This document shows positions 15,266 to 24,115 of a stretch of 64,000 nucleotides of DNA, piece by piece. The notes under the pieces were generated by a model. That model was not told where the DNA came from, ran no database searches, and saw only the letters and a program-made list of their open reading frames with translations. Position 1 is the stretch's first letter. Each line of letters begins with the position of its first letter. The position numbers and the translations under genes were made by a program. The stretch is from contig JBMYRB010000008.1 in assembly GCA_049601915.1 (NCBI GenBank), forward strand, positions 1 to 64,000. Direction: 5' to 3'. The DNA comes from UBA8079 sp049601915 (lineage in GTDB: Bacteria; Pseudomonadota; Alphaproteobacteria; UBA6615).

Positions 15266-15864
15266 GCGATCCGATCAAACTCTACTTCGCCTGTATTTCA
15301 CCCTGGTCCTATCTGGCAGTTGACGCCCTCAAGGAACTCGCCGACAAGCATGGGCGCACGATCGCCTACAAGCCGACCGATGTCGGTCGCGCCTGGGGCG
15401 AGACCGGCGCCGGACGCCCGCTCGGTGACAGACCGGCCGTGCTTCAGGCCTATCGCCTCGTCGAGCTGCCACGCTGGGCCAAATGGCGCGGTGTGCCGCT
15501 CAACACACAGCCGGCGCACTTCCCGGCCCCCTATCATTTGTCCTCGGGCGTGATTATCGCAGCAGGCCAGGCGGGCCACGATCAGTATGAAATCACCCGC
15601 GCCCTCGCGCGTGGCTGCTGGGCCGACGAAAAGAATATCGGCGACCCGGACGAAGTTACTGCGATCGCCAATAGCGTCGGGCTAGATGGCGCGGCCCTGG
15701 TCGCGGCGGCCGAATCCGAAGCCGTCACTGCGGAACTGGCGGCAAACACGGACGAATCACTCGCCGACGGTGTCTGGAGCGTCCCATCTTTTGTGGTCGA
15801 TGGCGAACCGTTCTTCGGCCAGGACCGAATCGAGATGATGGACTGGCGCCTATCCGGAAACTGA
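15262..15864 (+). CDS. 2-Hydroxychromene-2-carboxylate isomerase family protein (DsbA/GST-kappa fold)
   Basis: A 200-residue thioredoxin-fold protein. The N-terminus IKLYFACISPWSYLAVDAL has the serine (SPWSYL) used by HCCA isomerases to bind glutathione in place of a redox cysteine pair. The helical insert and C-terminal GVWSVPSFVVDGEPFFGQDRIEMMDW are typical. In naphthalene pathways the enzyme isomerises 2-hydroxychromene-2-carboxylate, but no naphthalene genes are here. As a coupled third gene after speD-speE its substrate is unknown; glutathione-dependent chemistry is the safest inference. Confidence 0.85.
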   Translation: MSDPIKLYFACISPWSYLAVDALKELADKHGRTIAYKPTDVGRAWGETGAGRPLGDRPAVLQAYRLVELPRWAKWRGVPLNTQPAHFPAPYHLSSGVIIAAGQAGHDQYEITRALARGCWADEKNIGDPDEVTAIANSVGLDGAALVAAAESEAVTAELAANTDESLADGVWSVPSFVVDGEPFFGQDRIEMMDWRLSGN

Positions 15865-15913
15865 CCGCAGATGCCGCCTTTCGTGAGCCGCGCGCGCAGG
15901 GATTAACTGTCGT

Positions 15914-16159
15914 ATGGACATTCTCATGGAACTGGCGCCACTCGCGGCCGTGCTCGTCGCAACCGGCTGGGGCATACCGGCCCTTCCCCAGGCCAGCGTG
16001 GGCCATGTGAACCTGCTCGGGCTGATCCTGATCGCATCCTTCACGTCGCTGACCGCACCGGTGGGTGTACGGCTGGCCCATCACTTGAGTGCGCGGGCAC
16101 TCATATCATTGTTTTCATTGTTTCTTTTTGCAACTTCAGCCCGGATGCTCTTGGCCTAG
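15914..16159 (+). pseudogene. TauE/SafE-type exporter, C-terminal fragment
   Basis: An 81-residue reading frame with two hydrophobic stretches. PQASVGHVNLLGLILIASFT followed by SLTAPVGVRLAHHLSARAL and LFSLFLFATSARML is the C-terminal pattern of sulfite exporter TauE/SafE proteins (SLGYVNL, LTAPLGARLAH, LFALFL). Intact members have about 250-280 residues and seven to nine helices, so some two thirds is missing. It has its own ATG but no convincing ribosome site. It is most simply a truncated relic; a small membrane protein cannot be excluded. Confidence 0.6.
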
Positions 16160-16168
16160 ACGGGCTTG

Positions 16169-16735
16169 TCAGCCAGGACTTGCGTTCTTTCTGAGCCACG
16201 CCACAGCCTCGGCCAGCGAACCAACGACCGCGTCGGCGCGAGACCCGGTCGTGTCTTCGGTTCCTTCCAGTAGCAAGCGCGTGCCCACAGCGCCATTGAT
16301 GCCGGCCTCGATGTCGGTCTCGCGGTCTCCGACGATTGCAGACGCAGCCATATCGATATTGAACGCGTCGCGCGCCTTGAACAGCATACCGGGCCCCGGT
16401 TTCCGGTCCGGTGATTCCCGCTTGTACACACCGATCCCTTCCTCGGGATGTGTCGGTGAGAAATAGGTGCGGGCGATCTCGATACCTTTCTCGCGGAACT
16501 GTTTTTCCACCCAACCCGTCAACGCATGGAATTGCTGCTCGCTATAGAGCCCACGGCCGATCCCGGCCTGGTTGGTGACGATGACCAGCACATATCCCAT
16601 TTCCTGGGCAGCAATACAGGCCTCGAAGACACCCTCACAGAAGATGAAATCCTCGATCCGCCAGATATAACCGCTGTCGACATTGATCACGCCGTCTCGG
16701 TCCAGAAAAAGTGCCTTCACCTGATCTTGCGGCAT
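16169..16735 (-). CDS. HAD-family heptose-1,7-bisphosphate phosphatase-like protein (GmhB/HisB-N family)
   Basis: A 188-residue HAD phosphatase. LFLDRDGVINVDSGYI carries the nucleophile/acid DxD, VIVTNQAGIGRGLY is motif II, RKPGPGML carries the motif III lysine and SAIVGDRETDIEAG motif IV. GmhB removes the 7-phosphate of D-glycero-manno-heptose bisphosphate for lipopolysaccharide core synthesis. In classic GmhB a zinc loop CPHHP...CxCRKP precedes RKP; here it reads YFSPTHPEEGIGVYKRESPD, so the cysteines are absent and no zinc site can form. The substrate could therefore differ. It lies eight bases after the TPP enzyme gene on the same strand. Confidence 0.82.
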   Translation of the reverse strand: MPQDQVKALFLDRDGVINVDSGYIWRIEDFIFCEGVFEACIAAQEMGYVLVIVTNQAGIGRGLYSEQQFHALTGWVEKQFREKGIEIARTYFSPTHPEEGIGVYKRESPDRKPGPGMLFKARDAFNIDMAASAIVGDRETDIEAGINGAVGTRLLLEGTEDTTGSRADAVVGSLAEAVAWLRKNASPG

Positions 16736-16743
16736 ATATGAAG

Positions 16744-18411
16744 CTACTCAGCTGCAGTCCGCACCCGTTCGCGCAGCTGCGAAAGGGTGAAGTTGCTCGC
16801 GATCAGTTCCTGATCGACGATGAGTTCAATCACCGCCGGGCGACCCGCGGCGAGAGCCCGTTCCATCGCAGGCCGGAACTCCTCGGTCGCCGTCACGCGC
16901 TCGCCCCGGGCACCGAAGGCCTCGGCCCAGGCTACAAAGTCGGGATTGCGCAGATGCGTTGCGATCTCACGGCCCGGATACTCGCGCTCCTCATGCATCC
17001 GAATGGTGCCGTACATGCTGTTGTTGGCGATGATCAGGACAACCGGCAGGTCATACTGAACCGCGGTCGCGAGCTCGTTGCCGGTCATCAGGATACCGCC
17101 ATCACCGGCATAACAGATCACCGGGACATCCGGGCGCGCCGCCTTGGCAGCGATCGCCGCGGGCATGCCATAGCCCATCGACCCGTTTGCCGGGCCGAGC
17201 TGGGTTCGGAAGGTACGGAATTTGAAGAAGCGGCTGGTCCAGCCTGCGAAGTTGCCGGCATCGGTGGTGATAATCGCCTCGTCGGGCAGAATATCGCGAA
17301 GCTGGACGAACAATTCTGCCGGGTTCAACGGCCCTGGTACATCCACCGGCACCGTCCAGGCGTCGAAATCCTTGCGCCCGTCCTGGAGCCAGCTTGCCCA
17401 TCGGTCGGGATCAAGCTGAAGGTGCCGCCGCGCCTTCGAGACAAACGCACCGATCCCCGAGGCGATCGGCAAATCGGCCTGAAACACCCGCCCGAGTTCA
17501 CTGTGGTCGGGGTAGACATGGATCATGGTCTGATCCGGCCGGGGGGCTTTCACGATGGTGAAGGCCTGGGACGTAGTTTCTCCCAGCCGCGCGCCCACCA
17601 CCAGTAACAGGTCAGCATCCATCACCCGCTGCGTGAGTTTCGGGTTGGTGTTGTATCCCAGCTCGCCGACGAAGTTCGGGTGGTCGTTATTGAAAATATC
17701 CATGACCCGGAATGACGACACGGCCGGCAGGCCGTTCGATTCACAAAACGCCTCGAAGTCGGCGCAAATCTCGGCCGACCAGCCACCACCACCGAAGATA
17801 ACGAGCGGGCGTTCGGCCGCCGACAGAAGTTCGCGCACGCGCGCCATATCATCGTCGCTCGGCTCGGGCGAAGCATGGGATGCGACCTTTGCGTCTGCGA
17901 CGTCGACCTCATCCGTCAGCATGTCTTCCGGCAGCGACACGACCACGGGCCCCGGCCTGCCGCCGGCCGCGACCGCGAAGGCGCGCGCCGTGATCTCGGG
18001 CATGCGGGCAGCGTCATCCACCTCGACCGCCCATTTGGCGACCGGGGCGAACATCGCCTCGAAATCAATTTCCTGGAACGCTTCGCGGCGGCGAAACTCG
18101 CGGGGCACCTGGCCGACAAACAGAATCATCGGAGAGGAATCCTGCAACGCGGTGTGAACACCGATGCTGGCATTACACGCGCCGGGACCGCGGGTCACGA
18201 ATGCGATGCCCGGTTTACCGGTCAGCTTGCCATACGCTTCGGCGGCATAGGCCGCGCCGTTTTCATGGCGGCAAGTGATGACCCGGACGGAATCCCGAAC
18301 GTCATACAACGCGTCCAGGGCGGCAAGATAACTCTCCCCCGGTACACAAAAAACCGTGTCCACCCCATGCGAAACCAGGGTATCGACCAAAACCTGACCA
18401 CCAGTACGCAA
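16744..18411 (-). CDS. Thiamine pyrophosphate-dependent enzyme, acetolactate synthase-like (IlvB superfamily)
   Basis: About 555 residues with the three-domain layout of the family: N-terminal PYR domain with catalytic Glu in FCVPGESYLAALDAL, a central domain, and the C-terminal PP domain with the ThDP/Mg motif GDGGILMTGNELATA ending in IIANNSMYG. TTG at 18411 is preferred because GGGAGG lies about five bases before it; an in-frame TTG at 18429 gives six more residues. There is no IlvH partner, so it is probably not the biosynthetic acetolactate synthase; oxo-acid decarboxylase or lyase activity is possible. It is followed by the GmhB-like gene. Confidence 0.88.
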   Translation of the reverse strand: MRTGGQVLVDTLVSHGVDTVFCVPGESYLAALDALYDVRDSVRVITCRHENGAAYAAEAYGKLTGKPGIAFVTRGPGACNASIGVHTALQDSSPMILFVGQVPREFRRREAFQEIDFEAMFAPVAKWAVEVDDAARMPEITARAFAVAAGGRPGPVVVSLPEDMLTDEVDVADAKVASHASPEPSDDDMARVRELLSAAERPLVIFGGGGWSAEICADFEAFCESNGLPAVSSFRVMDIFNNDHPNFVGELGYNTNPKLTQRVMDADLLLVVGARLGETTSQAFTIVKAPRPDQTMIHVYPDHSELGRVFQADLPIASGIGAFVSKARRHLQLDPDRWASWLQDGRKDFDAWTVPVDVPGPLNPAELFVQLRDILPDEAIITTDAGNFAGWTSRFFKFRTFRTQLGPANGSMGYGMPAAIAAKAARPDVPVICYAGDGGILMTGNELATAVQYDLPVVLIIANNSMYGTIRMHEEREYPGREIATHLRNPDFVAWAEAFGARGERVTATEEFRPAMERALAAGRPAVIELIVDQELIASNFTLSQLRERVRTAAE

Positions 18412-18445
18412 AATGACCTCCCGCCGCAAACATTTGATATTGTTG

Positions 18446-18456
18446 CGGTATTACCG
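18446..18456. promoter_or_regulatory. Small palindrome in divergent promoter region
   Basis: CGGTA-T-TACCG is an exact 5-bp-arm palindrome 35 bases upstream of the TPP enzyme start and in front of the divergent small gene at 18579. It is a possible operator with weak support. Confidence 0.25.
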
Positions 18457-18578
18457 TCACAGACGGCGCAGAAAATGTTCGCGGAAGAATATCATCTTGC
18501 GCCGCTTCGGAAAACCGGACGTGTTAGTACCATTGTAGGTTCAGGTTTGGTCTGCCGCCAGAAAGGCCGCGTGCTTTC

Positions 18579-18782
18579 ATGTTTTCGATTCCAACATCAC
18601 CAAAAAGTCCCACCTTCTATTTCGTGGGCGAAAGTCCCGGCAACACGCAGCTCAAGTCGCGGGACGAGATCGCCCTCAAGACCCTGAAGTTCGATTCCTG
18701 CGCCATCGCAGAGCTGCAGACAGCCCCCGACGTCACCGCTGCTGATCGCCGCAAAATCCTCGAATTCCTGCAGGATGAGTAA
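18579..18782 (+). CDS. Hypothetical protein, 67 codons, frame continues past the TAA stop
   Basis: Not recognised. The product starts MFSIPTSPKSPTFYFVGESP and ends ADRRKILEFLQDE, with a helix-like, charged C-terminal half. The same frame reopens directly after TAA 18780-18782 for 43 more sense codons (GLASQFLDEASNAYDEIDDA then CRLLGEVGVVVRRPH) ending at TAA 18912-18914. The second part has protein-like composition, so this may be a 110-residue gene broken by one nonsense mutation, or a real 67-residue protein. It stands alone between divergent and convergent neighbours. Confidence 0.4.
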   Translation: MFSIPTSPKSPTFYFVGESPGNTQLKSRDEIALKTLKFDSCAIAELQTAPDVTAADRRKILEFLQDE

Positions 18783-19004
18783 AATGCGCGCGGCGCGTTT
18801 ATCGCAGGCCTGGCGTCGCAATTTCTCGACGAGGCGAGCAACGCCTATGACGAAATCGATGACGCCTGTCGGCTTCTCGGTGAGGTTGGTGTGGTCGTGC
18901 GACGTCCGCATTAACGCCACGGGCACGGTGTCGGCGGACATAGGCCCGCGCCTCGCGCTCCGCCCAGAGATTCTTCATGCCGAGGCGCCATTCCCGCCAA
19001 ACCG

Positions 19005-19913
19005 CTAGAGATACTCGCCGAACCAGGCCAGCGCCTCGGCCTTTTGTATCGCGTGCTTCTCGGCGTTACAGAACTGATAGGATTCATAGTGCTGGGCCTC
19101 GGGAAGCTTCACCAGCTTCTTGGGCTCCCCCAGGACCGCGTAGCAGGACAACTGCTCCTGGGGTGGCACGAGATTATCGTTCTCCGCATAGATCATCAGC
19201 ACCGGGCGCGGGGAGATGCGATGCGCCACCCATTCGGGCTTGTAGCGCATGTTCGCGGCCGCGCTCTCTAGGTCATATTCCGGGTTGTAGCGCGCACTCT
19301 TCGAATGGAACTGGTCCAGCACCATCTGTGTGTGCGGGTCCGTCAGCATGATCTCGGGCAAGGGTATCTTCGTCGTCTCGCCGGTTAGGACGCGCTTGCG
19401 CTCGGCTTCTTCGACCTTTGCCTTGAAATCCTGCCACTCATGGGGTCGACGGACCGACTCCATCCAACGCTCGCCGTCCGAGACCATGACCGCCGACACG
19501 ACGACCTTCACCCGCTCGTCGAACGCCGCACACCAGATCGCGTGCGCGCCGCCATAGCTCGAGCCGTAATAGCCGATCCGCTCGGGGTCCACCCCGTGGA
19601 CGGTCTCCAGATAGGTGACCCCGTCATAGATGCTCTGGGCCTGCTCGAGCGGGCGGTGACGCCCACGCTCACCCTCACTGACCCCAAAACCCGGATAGTC
19701 ATGGGACAGAACGAAGTAGCCCGATTCCCAGAGCCATTGCGGGACATCCATGCCGTAGACATCCTTCATCCCGGAGTAGCCGTGCAGGACACAGATCGCC
19801 GGTCGTGGCGGGTCACCCGGTTTCCAGTCCTTCGGTCGATAGAGATAGGCAGCGATTTTCTTGCCGTCGGAGTAAAACTCGACCTCGTCCCAAATCTGCT
19901 CATAGTCGGTCAT
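19005..19913 (-). CDS. Alpha/beta hydrolase (dienelactone hydrolase/acyl-peptidase-like)
   Basis: A 302-residue serine hydrolase. ICVLHGYSGMKDVYG is the oxyanion-hole region and YYGSSYGGAHAIW the nucleophile elbow (G-S-S-Y-G-G). The acid and base are expected in MIYAENDNLVPPQ and PEAQHYESYQF. The N-terminal lead-in EFYSDGKKIAAYLYRPKD fits hydrolases with a beta-hairpin before the core. The substrate is not predictable. It is the most downstream intact member of a minus-strand cluster with two haloalkane dehalogenase-type genes (19950-21701). Confidence 0.83.
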   Translation of the reverse strand: MTDYEQIWDEVEFYSDGKKIAAYLYRPKDWKPGDPPRPAICVLHGYSGMKDVYGMDVPQWLWESGYFVLSHDYPGFGVSEGERGRHRPLEQAQSIYDGVTYLETVHGVDPERIGYYGSSYGGAHAIWCAAFDERVKVVVSAVMVSDGERWMESVRRPHEWQDFKAKVEEAERKRVLTGETTKIPLPEIMLTDPHTQMVLDQFHSKSARYNPEYDLESAAANMRYKPEWVAHRISPRPVLMIYAENDNLVPPQEQLSCYAVLGEPKKLVKLPEAQHYESYQFCNAEKHAIQKAEALAWFGEYL

Positions 19914-19949
19914 GCCAGCCTCCCGTGATCAACGTTGGCAATGTCTCGA

Positions 19950-20791
19950 TTACAGGGCGTCGTACCAAGCGGCAAGCGCCTTGCCGATGTCGTTAGACGA
20001 ATCTTCCTGGGGATGGTGACGTCCGCGCACCACCACCTCTGTGTGGTTCGACCAGGAGCGTAGGACTTCAAGGTCACGCTCGAACACGATCTGACCGGGC
20101 TCGACATTGATGAGCAGTTTCGGGACGGCGTTGGTCTGCATCCACGCCGAAAGCGTATCCATCAGTTCGGCAACATCGGCCGGGTCGCCCTCGATCGGGA
20201 TCTGCCGGGGCCACGAAAGTGTCGCGCGGCGGCTTTCGCCCGGCTCGTTGTAGGGCCGCAGCACCTCGGCCATTGTATCTTCGTCGATCTCGCGAATGAA
20301 GCCGGCGGTGAAAACCTTCTCGATAAAGAAATTCTCCTCGAACACCAGCCGCTCGCCTTCCGAGGTTCGCAACAATTTGAGCATGTCGCCCACTGCGTTG
20401 GGATAATCGTCATAGCTGTCATGGTTGCAGACCAGCACCTCGCTATAGGCGAGCGCCTTGATGCTGTCCGCATGACGAAGGTCACATTGTCGCTGACGCC
20501 GAGCGCATCAAGCGTACCGTCGATCTAAGTCTGGTATTAGGCCAGCGTATAGCTGTCAGGCCCGGAATTCGGCAGACGCGCTGAATCGCCCTGATCGATA
20601 TTGTCGATCGCGATCAATCGGCCCCGGCCCTCAAGATAGGGCATGATATTGCGCCACATATAGGACGACGTGGCGTTGCCGTGCAGGAACACGATGGGAT
20701 CCCCCGTGCCGTGTTCGGCGTAGGCCATTTTCTGGCCGTTCACCTCGACGGTGGCCTTTTCGTAGGACATGCGGGGACTGATATCGTTCAT
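19950..20791 (-). pseudogene. Haloalkane dehalogenase paralogue, inactivated
   Basis: The N-terminal part (ATG 20791, NDISPRMSYEKATVEVNGQ) matches the intact neighbour at 20814-21701 residue for residue. It meets TAA at 20540 and, four codons on, a TAG where the neighbour has sense codons (EHQTY). Shortly after, about 46 bases are missing: VTFVM runs straight into DSIKALAYSEV, whereas the neighbour has HDWGGTLGLSWAERHP in between. The deletion removes the nucleophilic Asp and shifts the frame. The rest (CNHDSYDDYPNAVGDMLKL to the stop at 19950) is still well preserved, implying recent decay after tandem duplication. Confidence 0.9.
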
Positions 20792-20813
20792 GTCATCGCC
20801 CTTGTTGGCGTGT

Positions 20814-21701
20814 TCAGATCGCAGCGTACCATTCGGCCAGACCCTGGCCGATATCGTCGGGCGAGTCTTCTTGAGGATGATGCAGCCCGCGGACCTTGAT
20901 CCGCGACTGGTTGGTCCAGCTGTTGATGATGTCGAGGTCGCGATCGACGATGATCTGGCCCGGATCGGCCTCGATGAACAGCTTCGGACACTCGATCGTA
21001 CCGACCCAGCTGGACAGGCGCTCCGACAGTTCCGCGACATATTCAGGCTTCCCGCCGATGGGAATTTGCTGCACCCAGGCGAGGGTGGGGCGCCGCGCCT
21101 CACCCGGTTCCTCATAGGGGCGGCGGATTTCAAACATGGTCTCGGCGTCGACCTCGCGGATCACCCCGCCAGTGAACACATTCTCGACGAAGAAGTTATC
21201 CTCAAGCACCAGCGCCTCACCCTCCGGCCCCTGAGCACGTTTCACCCGTTCCCCGTGGCCGTCGGCATAGGAATCGTAGCTCGCATGGTTGGCGACAACG
21301 ATTTCGCAATGGGCGAGTCCCTTGATCGCGTCGGGGTGGCGTTCAGCCCAGGAAAGGCCCAGGGTGCCGCCCCAGTCATGCATGACCAGCGTGACATTCT
21401 CTTCGATGCCAAGCGCCTCGAAGGCCCCGTCGATGTAGGTCTGATGCTCGGGGATCAGGTAACTGTCCGGCCCGCTATCGGGCAGCTTGTCGGAATCCCC
21501 CTGCCCGATATTGTCGATGGCGACCAGGCGTCCCATCCCCTCCAGGTGAGGCATGATGTTGCGCCACATGTAGGAGGAGTTGGCATTCCCGTGCATGAAG
21601 ACGATCGGATCGCCGGCACCTTCATCCACATAGGCCATACGCCGGCCATTCACCTCGATGAATTTCTTCTCATACGGCATCCGTGCGCTGATCTCGGACA
21701 T
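20814..21701 (-). CDS. Haloalkane dehalogenase-like alpha/beta hydrolase (HLD-II type)
   Basis: A 295-residue alpha/beta hydrolase. MHDWGGTLGL places nucleophile D109 next to halide-stabilising W110, and HGNANSSY gives N39 as the second halide contact, the HLD-II arrangement. The acid is probably the Glu in HCEIVV and the base a His in LHHPQED. HLDs hydrolyse carbon-halogen bonds to alcohols by an Asp-ester intermediate. The start (SEISARMPYEKKF) has AGAGG upstream. A dead tandem copy lies 22 bases downstream. Whether the native substrate is halogenated is untested. Confidence 0.88.
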   Translation of the reverse strand: MSEISARMPYEKKFIEVNGRRMAYVDEGAGDPIVFMHGNANSSYMWRNIMPHLEGMGRLVAIDNIGQGDSDKLPDSGPDSYLIPEHQTYIDGAFEALGIEENVTLVMHDWGGTLGLSWAERHPDAIKGLAHCEIVVANHASYDSYADGHGERVKRAQGPEGEALVLEDNFFVENVFTGGVIREVDAETMFEIRRPYEEPGEARRPTLAWVQQIPIGGKPEYVAELSERLSSWVGTIECPKLFIEADPGQIIVDRDLDIINSWTNQSRIKVRGLHHPQEDSPDDIGQGLAEWYAAI

Positions 21702-21847
21702 GTTACCTCTCCATGCGTGCCTCGGTCGGCAAAGAATATGGGAGCCGGCATGGCAAGGTCCATGCGCGGCTGCCATGCGTGTAATTGGACGCTCGGATAC
21801 CGCATGGTCGTGCTAGCTTGCCGCGCGCACAACCAAGACGGATCATC

Positions 21848-22261
21848 ATGACCGAACATATCCATCATACCCATCTGTTCTGCTCGAATATCGACGAGAC
21901 CATCGCCTGGTGGTGCGACATGCTCGGTGCCGAGGTCGCGTTCGACGGCGAATTCGGGGGCGCGCGAAATGTGTTCATCCGGCTCGGGTCAGGGCGCATC
22001 CATCTCTATGAACAATCCCCGCGCGACGACGGCAAGGGCGCGGTGCACCATATTGGTATCCGCACCGACGACCTCGAAAGCCTCGAGGCACGCCTTCGAG
22101 AAAACGGCATCGCATTTCGCAGCGACATCCGCGACTTCGGCGCCTGGAAGTACATTATGTGCCCTGCCCCGGACGGGGTTTTGCTTGAAATGTTTCAGGC
22201 CGACCCCGACAAGCTCGACGGGGACGCCGCCAAATATTTCAGCGACTGGCTCGATGACTAA
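21848..22261 (+). CDS. VOC (glyoxalase/dioxygenase-fold) family protein
   Basis: A 137-residue single VOC protein: THLFCSNIDETIAWWCDMLG at the start, VHHIGIRTDDLESLEARL in the middle and APDGVLLEMFQADPD at the end. A His near the start (HTHLF), the His of VHHIG and Glu in LLEMF are the expected metal ligands. Members act as lyases, isomerases or dioxygenases, so no reaction is assigned. It is the first gene of a two-gene unit with the MFS exporter eight bases downstream, suggesting detoxification or drug-related chemistry. Confidence 0.8.
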   Translation: MTEHIHHTHLFCSNIDETIAWWCDMLGAEVAFDGEFGGARNVFIRLGSGRIHLYEQSPRDDGKGAVHHIGIRTDDLESLEARLRENGIAFRSDIRDFGAWKYIMCPAPDGVLLEMFQADPDKLDGDAAKYFSDWLDD

Positions 22262-22269
22262 CCGCGCAT

Positions 22270-23475
22270 ATGTCCGCCTCTGCTCCTTCCGATGACGGCG
22301 GGATTCCACCGATCATCTTCCTCGGCTTTCTCGCCGCCATCGGCCCGCTGGCCCTCAGCATCCATGTCCAGTCGATCCCGGCCATCTCGTCGGCGTTCGC
22401 CACACCCTACGCCCAGGCCCAGCTGACCGTCTCGGCGTTTCTCCTGAGCTTCGCCGCATCCCAGCTGATCGTCGGACCGTTGTCCGATCGTTTCGGCCGG
22501 AAGCCGGTTCTGTATGGCGGGCTGCTGTTGTTCGGGCTGGCCAGCGTCGGGGCCGCCATGGCGAACAGCATCGAATTGCTGATCATCGCACGCGTGTTAC
22601 AGGGCGCGGGCGGCTGCGCCACCCTTGTCGTACCCCGGGCCGTGGTCCAGGACACCCACCGCGGGGTTGAGGCGGCAAGGGTCATGGCTTTTGTCGCAAT
22701 GCTGCAATCGACTGCGCCTTCGATCGCGCCGGTATTGGGCGGCGGGATCGACGCGCTGACCGATTGGCGCGGGATCTTTTGGTTCCTAACCATCTTGTCC
22801 GCAATGGCCGCGCTCGGCGCGAGTTTCTGGCTGCGCGAAACCCGCCCGCTCACGGGCGGACAACCGGACGGTTGGGGCACGATATTCCTGCGCTACGCAC
22901 AGCTTTTCCGTTCGCGTCTGTATATCGGCTACACGATCGCCTTCACCTTCGGCACATCCGGCTTCTTCGGCTTTCTCGCCGTCGGCCCGGCACTATTGAT
23001 CGAGACCCGCGGGCTGGACCCGATCTGGTTCAGCGTCTGCCTGACCCTGGTCACCACCCAGTTCGTGCTCGGCAACTACACGGCCAGCCGTTTGGTGCGC
23101 CGGTTCGGGATCGACCGGGTGCTGATCGCGGGAGTGATCGGCGAAATCATCGCAGCCGTCATCTTGTTCGGGCTCGCTGGAAATATTGCGATCGCGGCCT
23201 TGGTCGCGCCGGTCATGCTGTATTCCTATTTCAACGGCTATATTTTCGCCAACGGGATCGCCGGCGCGACGGGAATCGACCCGCGGGTTGCGGGCTCGGC
23301 GTCTTCGTTCCTGGGATTCGCCCAGCTCGGTACCGGGGCCGTGATCGCGTTCGTGATGAGCCGCCTGCCACTCGACACGATCCTGCCCTATGCCATCACA
23401 CTTATTTTCGTGAGCGCGCTCGCCGGCGCGGGCATGTTGCTGGTCCGAACGGCTCAGAGACCGACCGCCGCGTAA
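22270..23475 (+). CDS. MFS transporter, Bcr/CflA drug-resistance family
   Basis: A 401-residue inner-membrane exporter with about twelve hydrophobic helices. The N-terminal domain has SFAASQLIVGPLSDRFGRKP, the conserved MFS motif A loop in Bcr/CflA form, and GGCATLVVPRAVVQD, typical of the proton-driven DHA1 subgroup. The C-terminal helices include GSASSFLGFAQLGTGAV, again family-like. Substrates range from bicyclomycin to chloramphenicol or sulfonamides and cannot be narrowed. It is co-transcribed with the VOC gene. Confidence 0.9.
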   Translation: MSASAPSDDGGIPPIIFLGFLAAIGPLALSIHVQSIPAISSAFATPYAQAQLTVSAFLLSFAASQLIVGPLSDRFGRKPVLYGGLLLFGLASVGAAMANSIELLIIARVLQGAGGCATLVVPRAVVQDTHRGVEAARVMAFVAMLQSTAPSIAPVLGGGIDALTDWRGIFWFLTILSAMAALGASFWLRETRPLTGGQPDGWGTIFLRYAQLFRSRLYIGYTIAFTFGTSGFFGFLAVGPALLIETRGLDPIWFSVCLTLVTTQFVLGNYTASRLVRRFGIDRVLIAGVIGEIIAAVILFGLAGNIAIAALVAPVMLYSYFNGYIFANGIAGATGIDPRVAGSASSFLGFAQLGTGAVIAFVMSRLPLDTILPYAITLIFVSALAGAGMLLVRTAQRPTAA

Positions 23476-23530
23476 AAAAGGAAGACCCGCAGCACGAATG
23501 CCGCGGGCCCCTCTCCTCAACCCGACCGAA

Positions 23531-24115
23531 CTAGAACTTTTCGGCTTCGGTCGAACCGGCCATGGCCGTGGTCGATGCCTCACCGGCGGAAATCGCCGTC
23601 GAGACCGCATCGAAATAAGACGTGTCCACCTCGCGTTGGTACCGCGTCGCCGAGTAGCCTTCGGGTTCGGCGGCGAACTCCTGCTCCTGCAGGCGCGAAT
23701 AGGCCGCCATGCCATCGTCAGCGCAGGACCGCGACAGGCGGAATGTCGCGTAGTTCAGGCTGTAGAACCCAGCCAGGGTGACAAACTGGTACTTGTAGCC
23801 CATAGCCGCGATCTCCCGCTGGAAGCGGCGCATATCGTCCGGATCCATATGTTTGGCCCAGTTGAACAACGGCGAGCAGTTGTAGGCCAGTATCTGATCT
23901 GGATACTCGGCCTTGATGGCCTCCGCATACCGGCGCGCCTCGTCGAGGTCCGGGGTCGCCGTCTCGCACCAGATGAGATCGGCATAGGGCGCGTAGGAAA
24001 GCCCGCGGGCGATCGCGTTCGTCGATGTCGCTGGTGATGTGCTTGGCCGCATTCGCGTCGGTCTGCGCCATGATGATGGTCGCAACGCCCTGCACATCGG
24101 CGGCGAGGCACGCAC
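23531..24115 (-). pseudogene. aceA: Isocitrate lyase, C-terminal remnant
   Basis: The 3' part reads AIARGLSYAPYADLIWCETA, AYNCSPLFNWAKHMD, YKYQFVTLAGFYSLNY and ends TAMAGSTEAEKF, closely like the last third of isocitrate lyase. Further 5', in another frame, LAADVQGVATIIMAQTDANA and KHITSDIDERD are also isocitrate lyase. The frames meet near 24010-24030 at a tract where the bases encoding the family's ERTxEGF segment are missing. Beyond about 24115 the sequence belongs to the divergent regulator, so the first half, including the KKCGH catalytic loop, is gone. Glyoxylate cannot be produced by this gene. Confidence 0.9.

Noticed and set aside
18780..18782. TAA in the 18579 frame as recoding signal
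   Set aside because: TAA is not recoded in bacteria; reported only as possible nonsense mutation.
20537..20540. Stops in the dehalogenase copy as recoding
   Set aside because: TAA and TAG with an adjacent frameshifting deletion; ordinary pseudogene.
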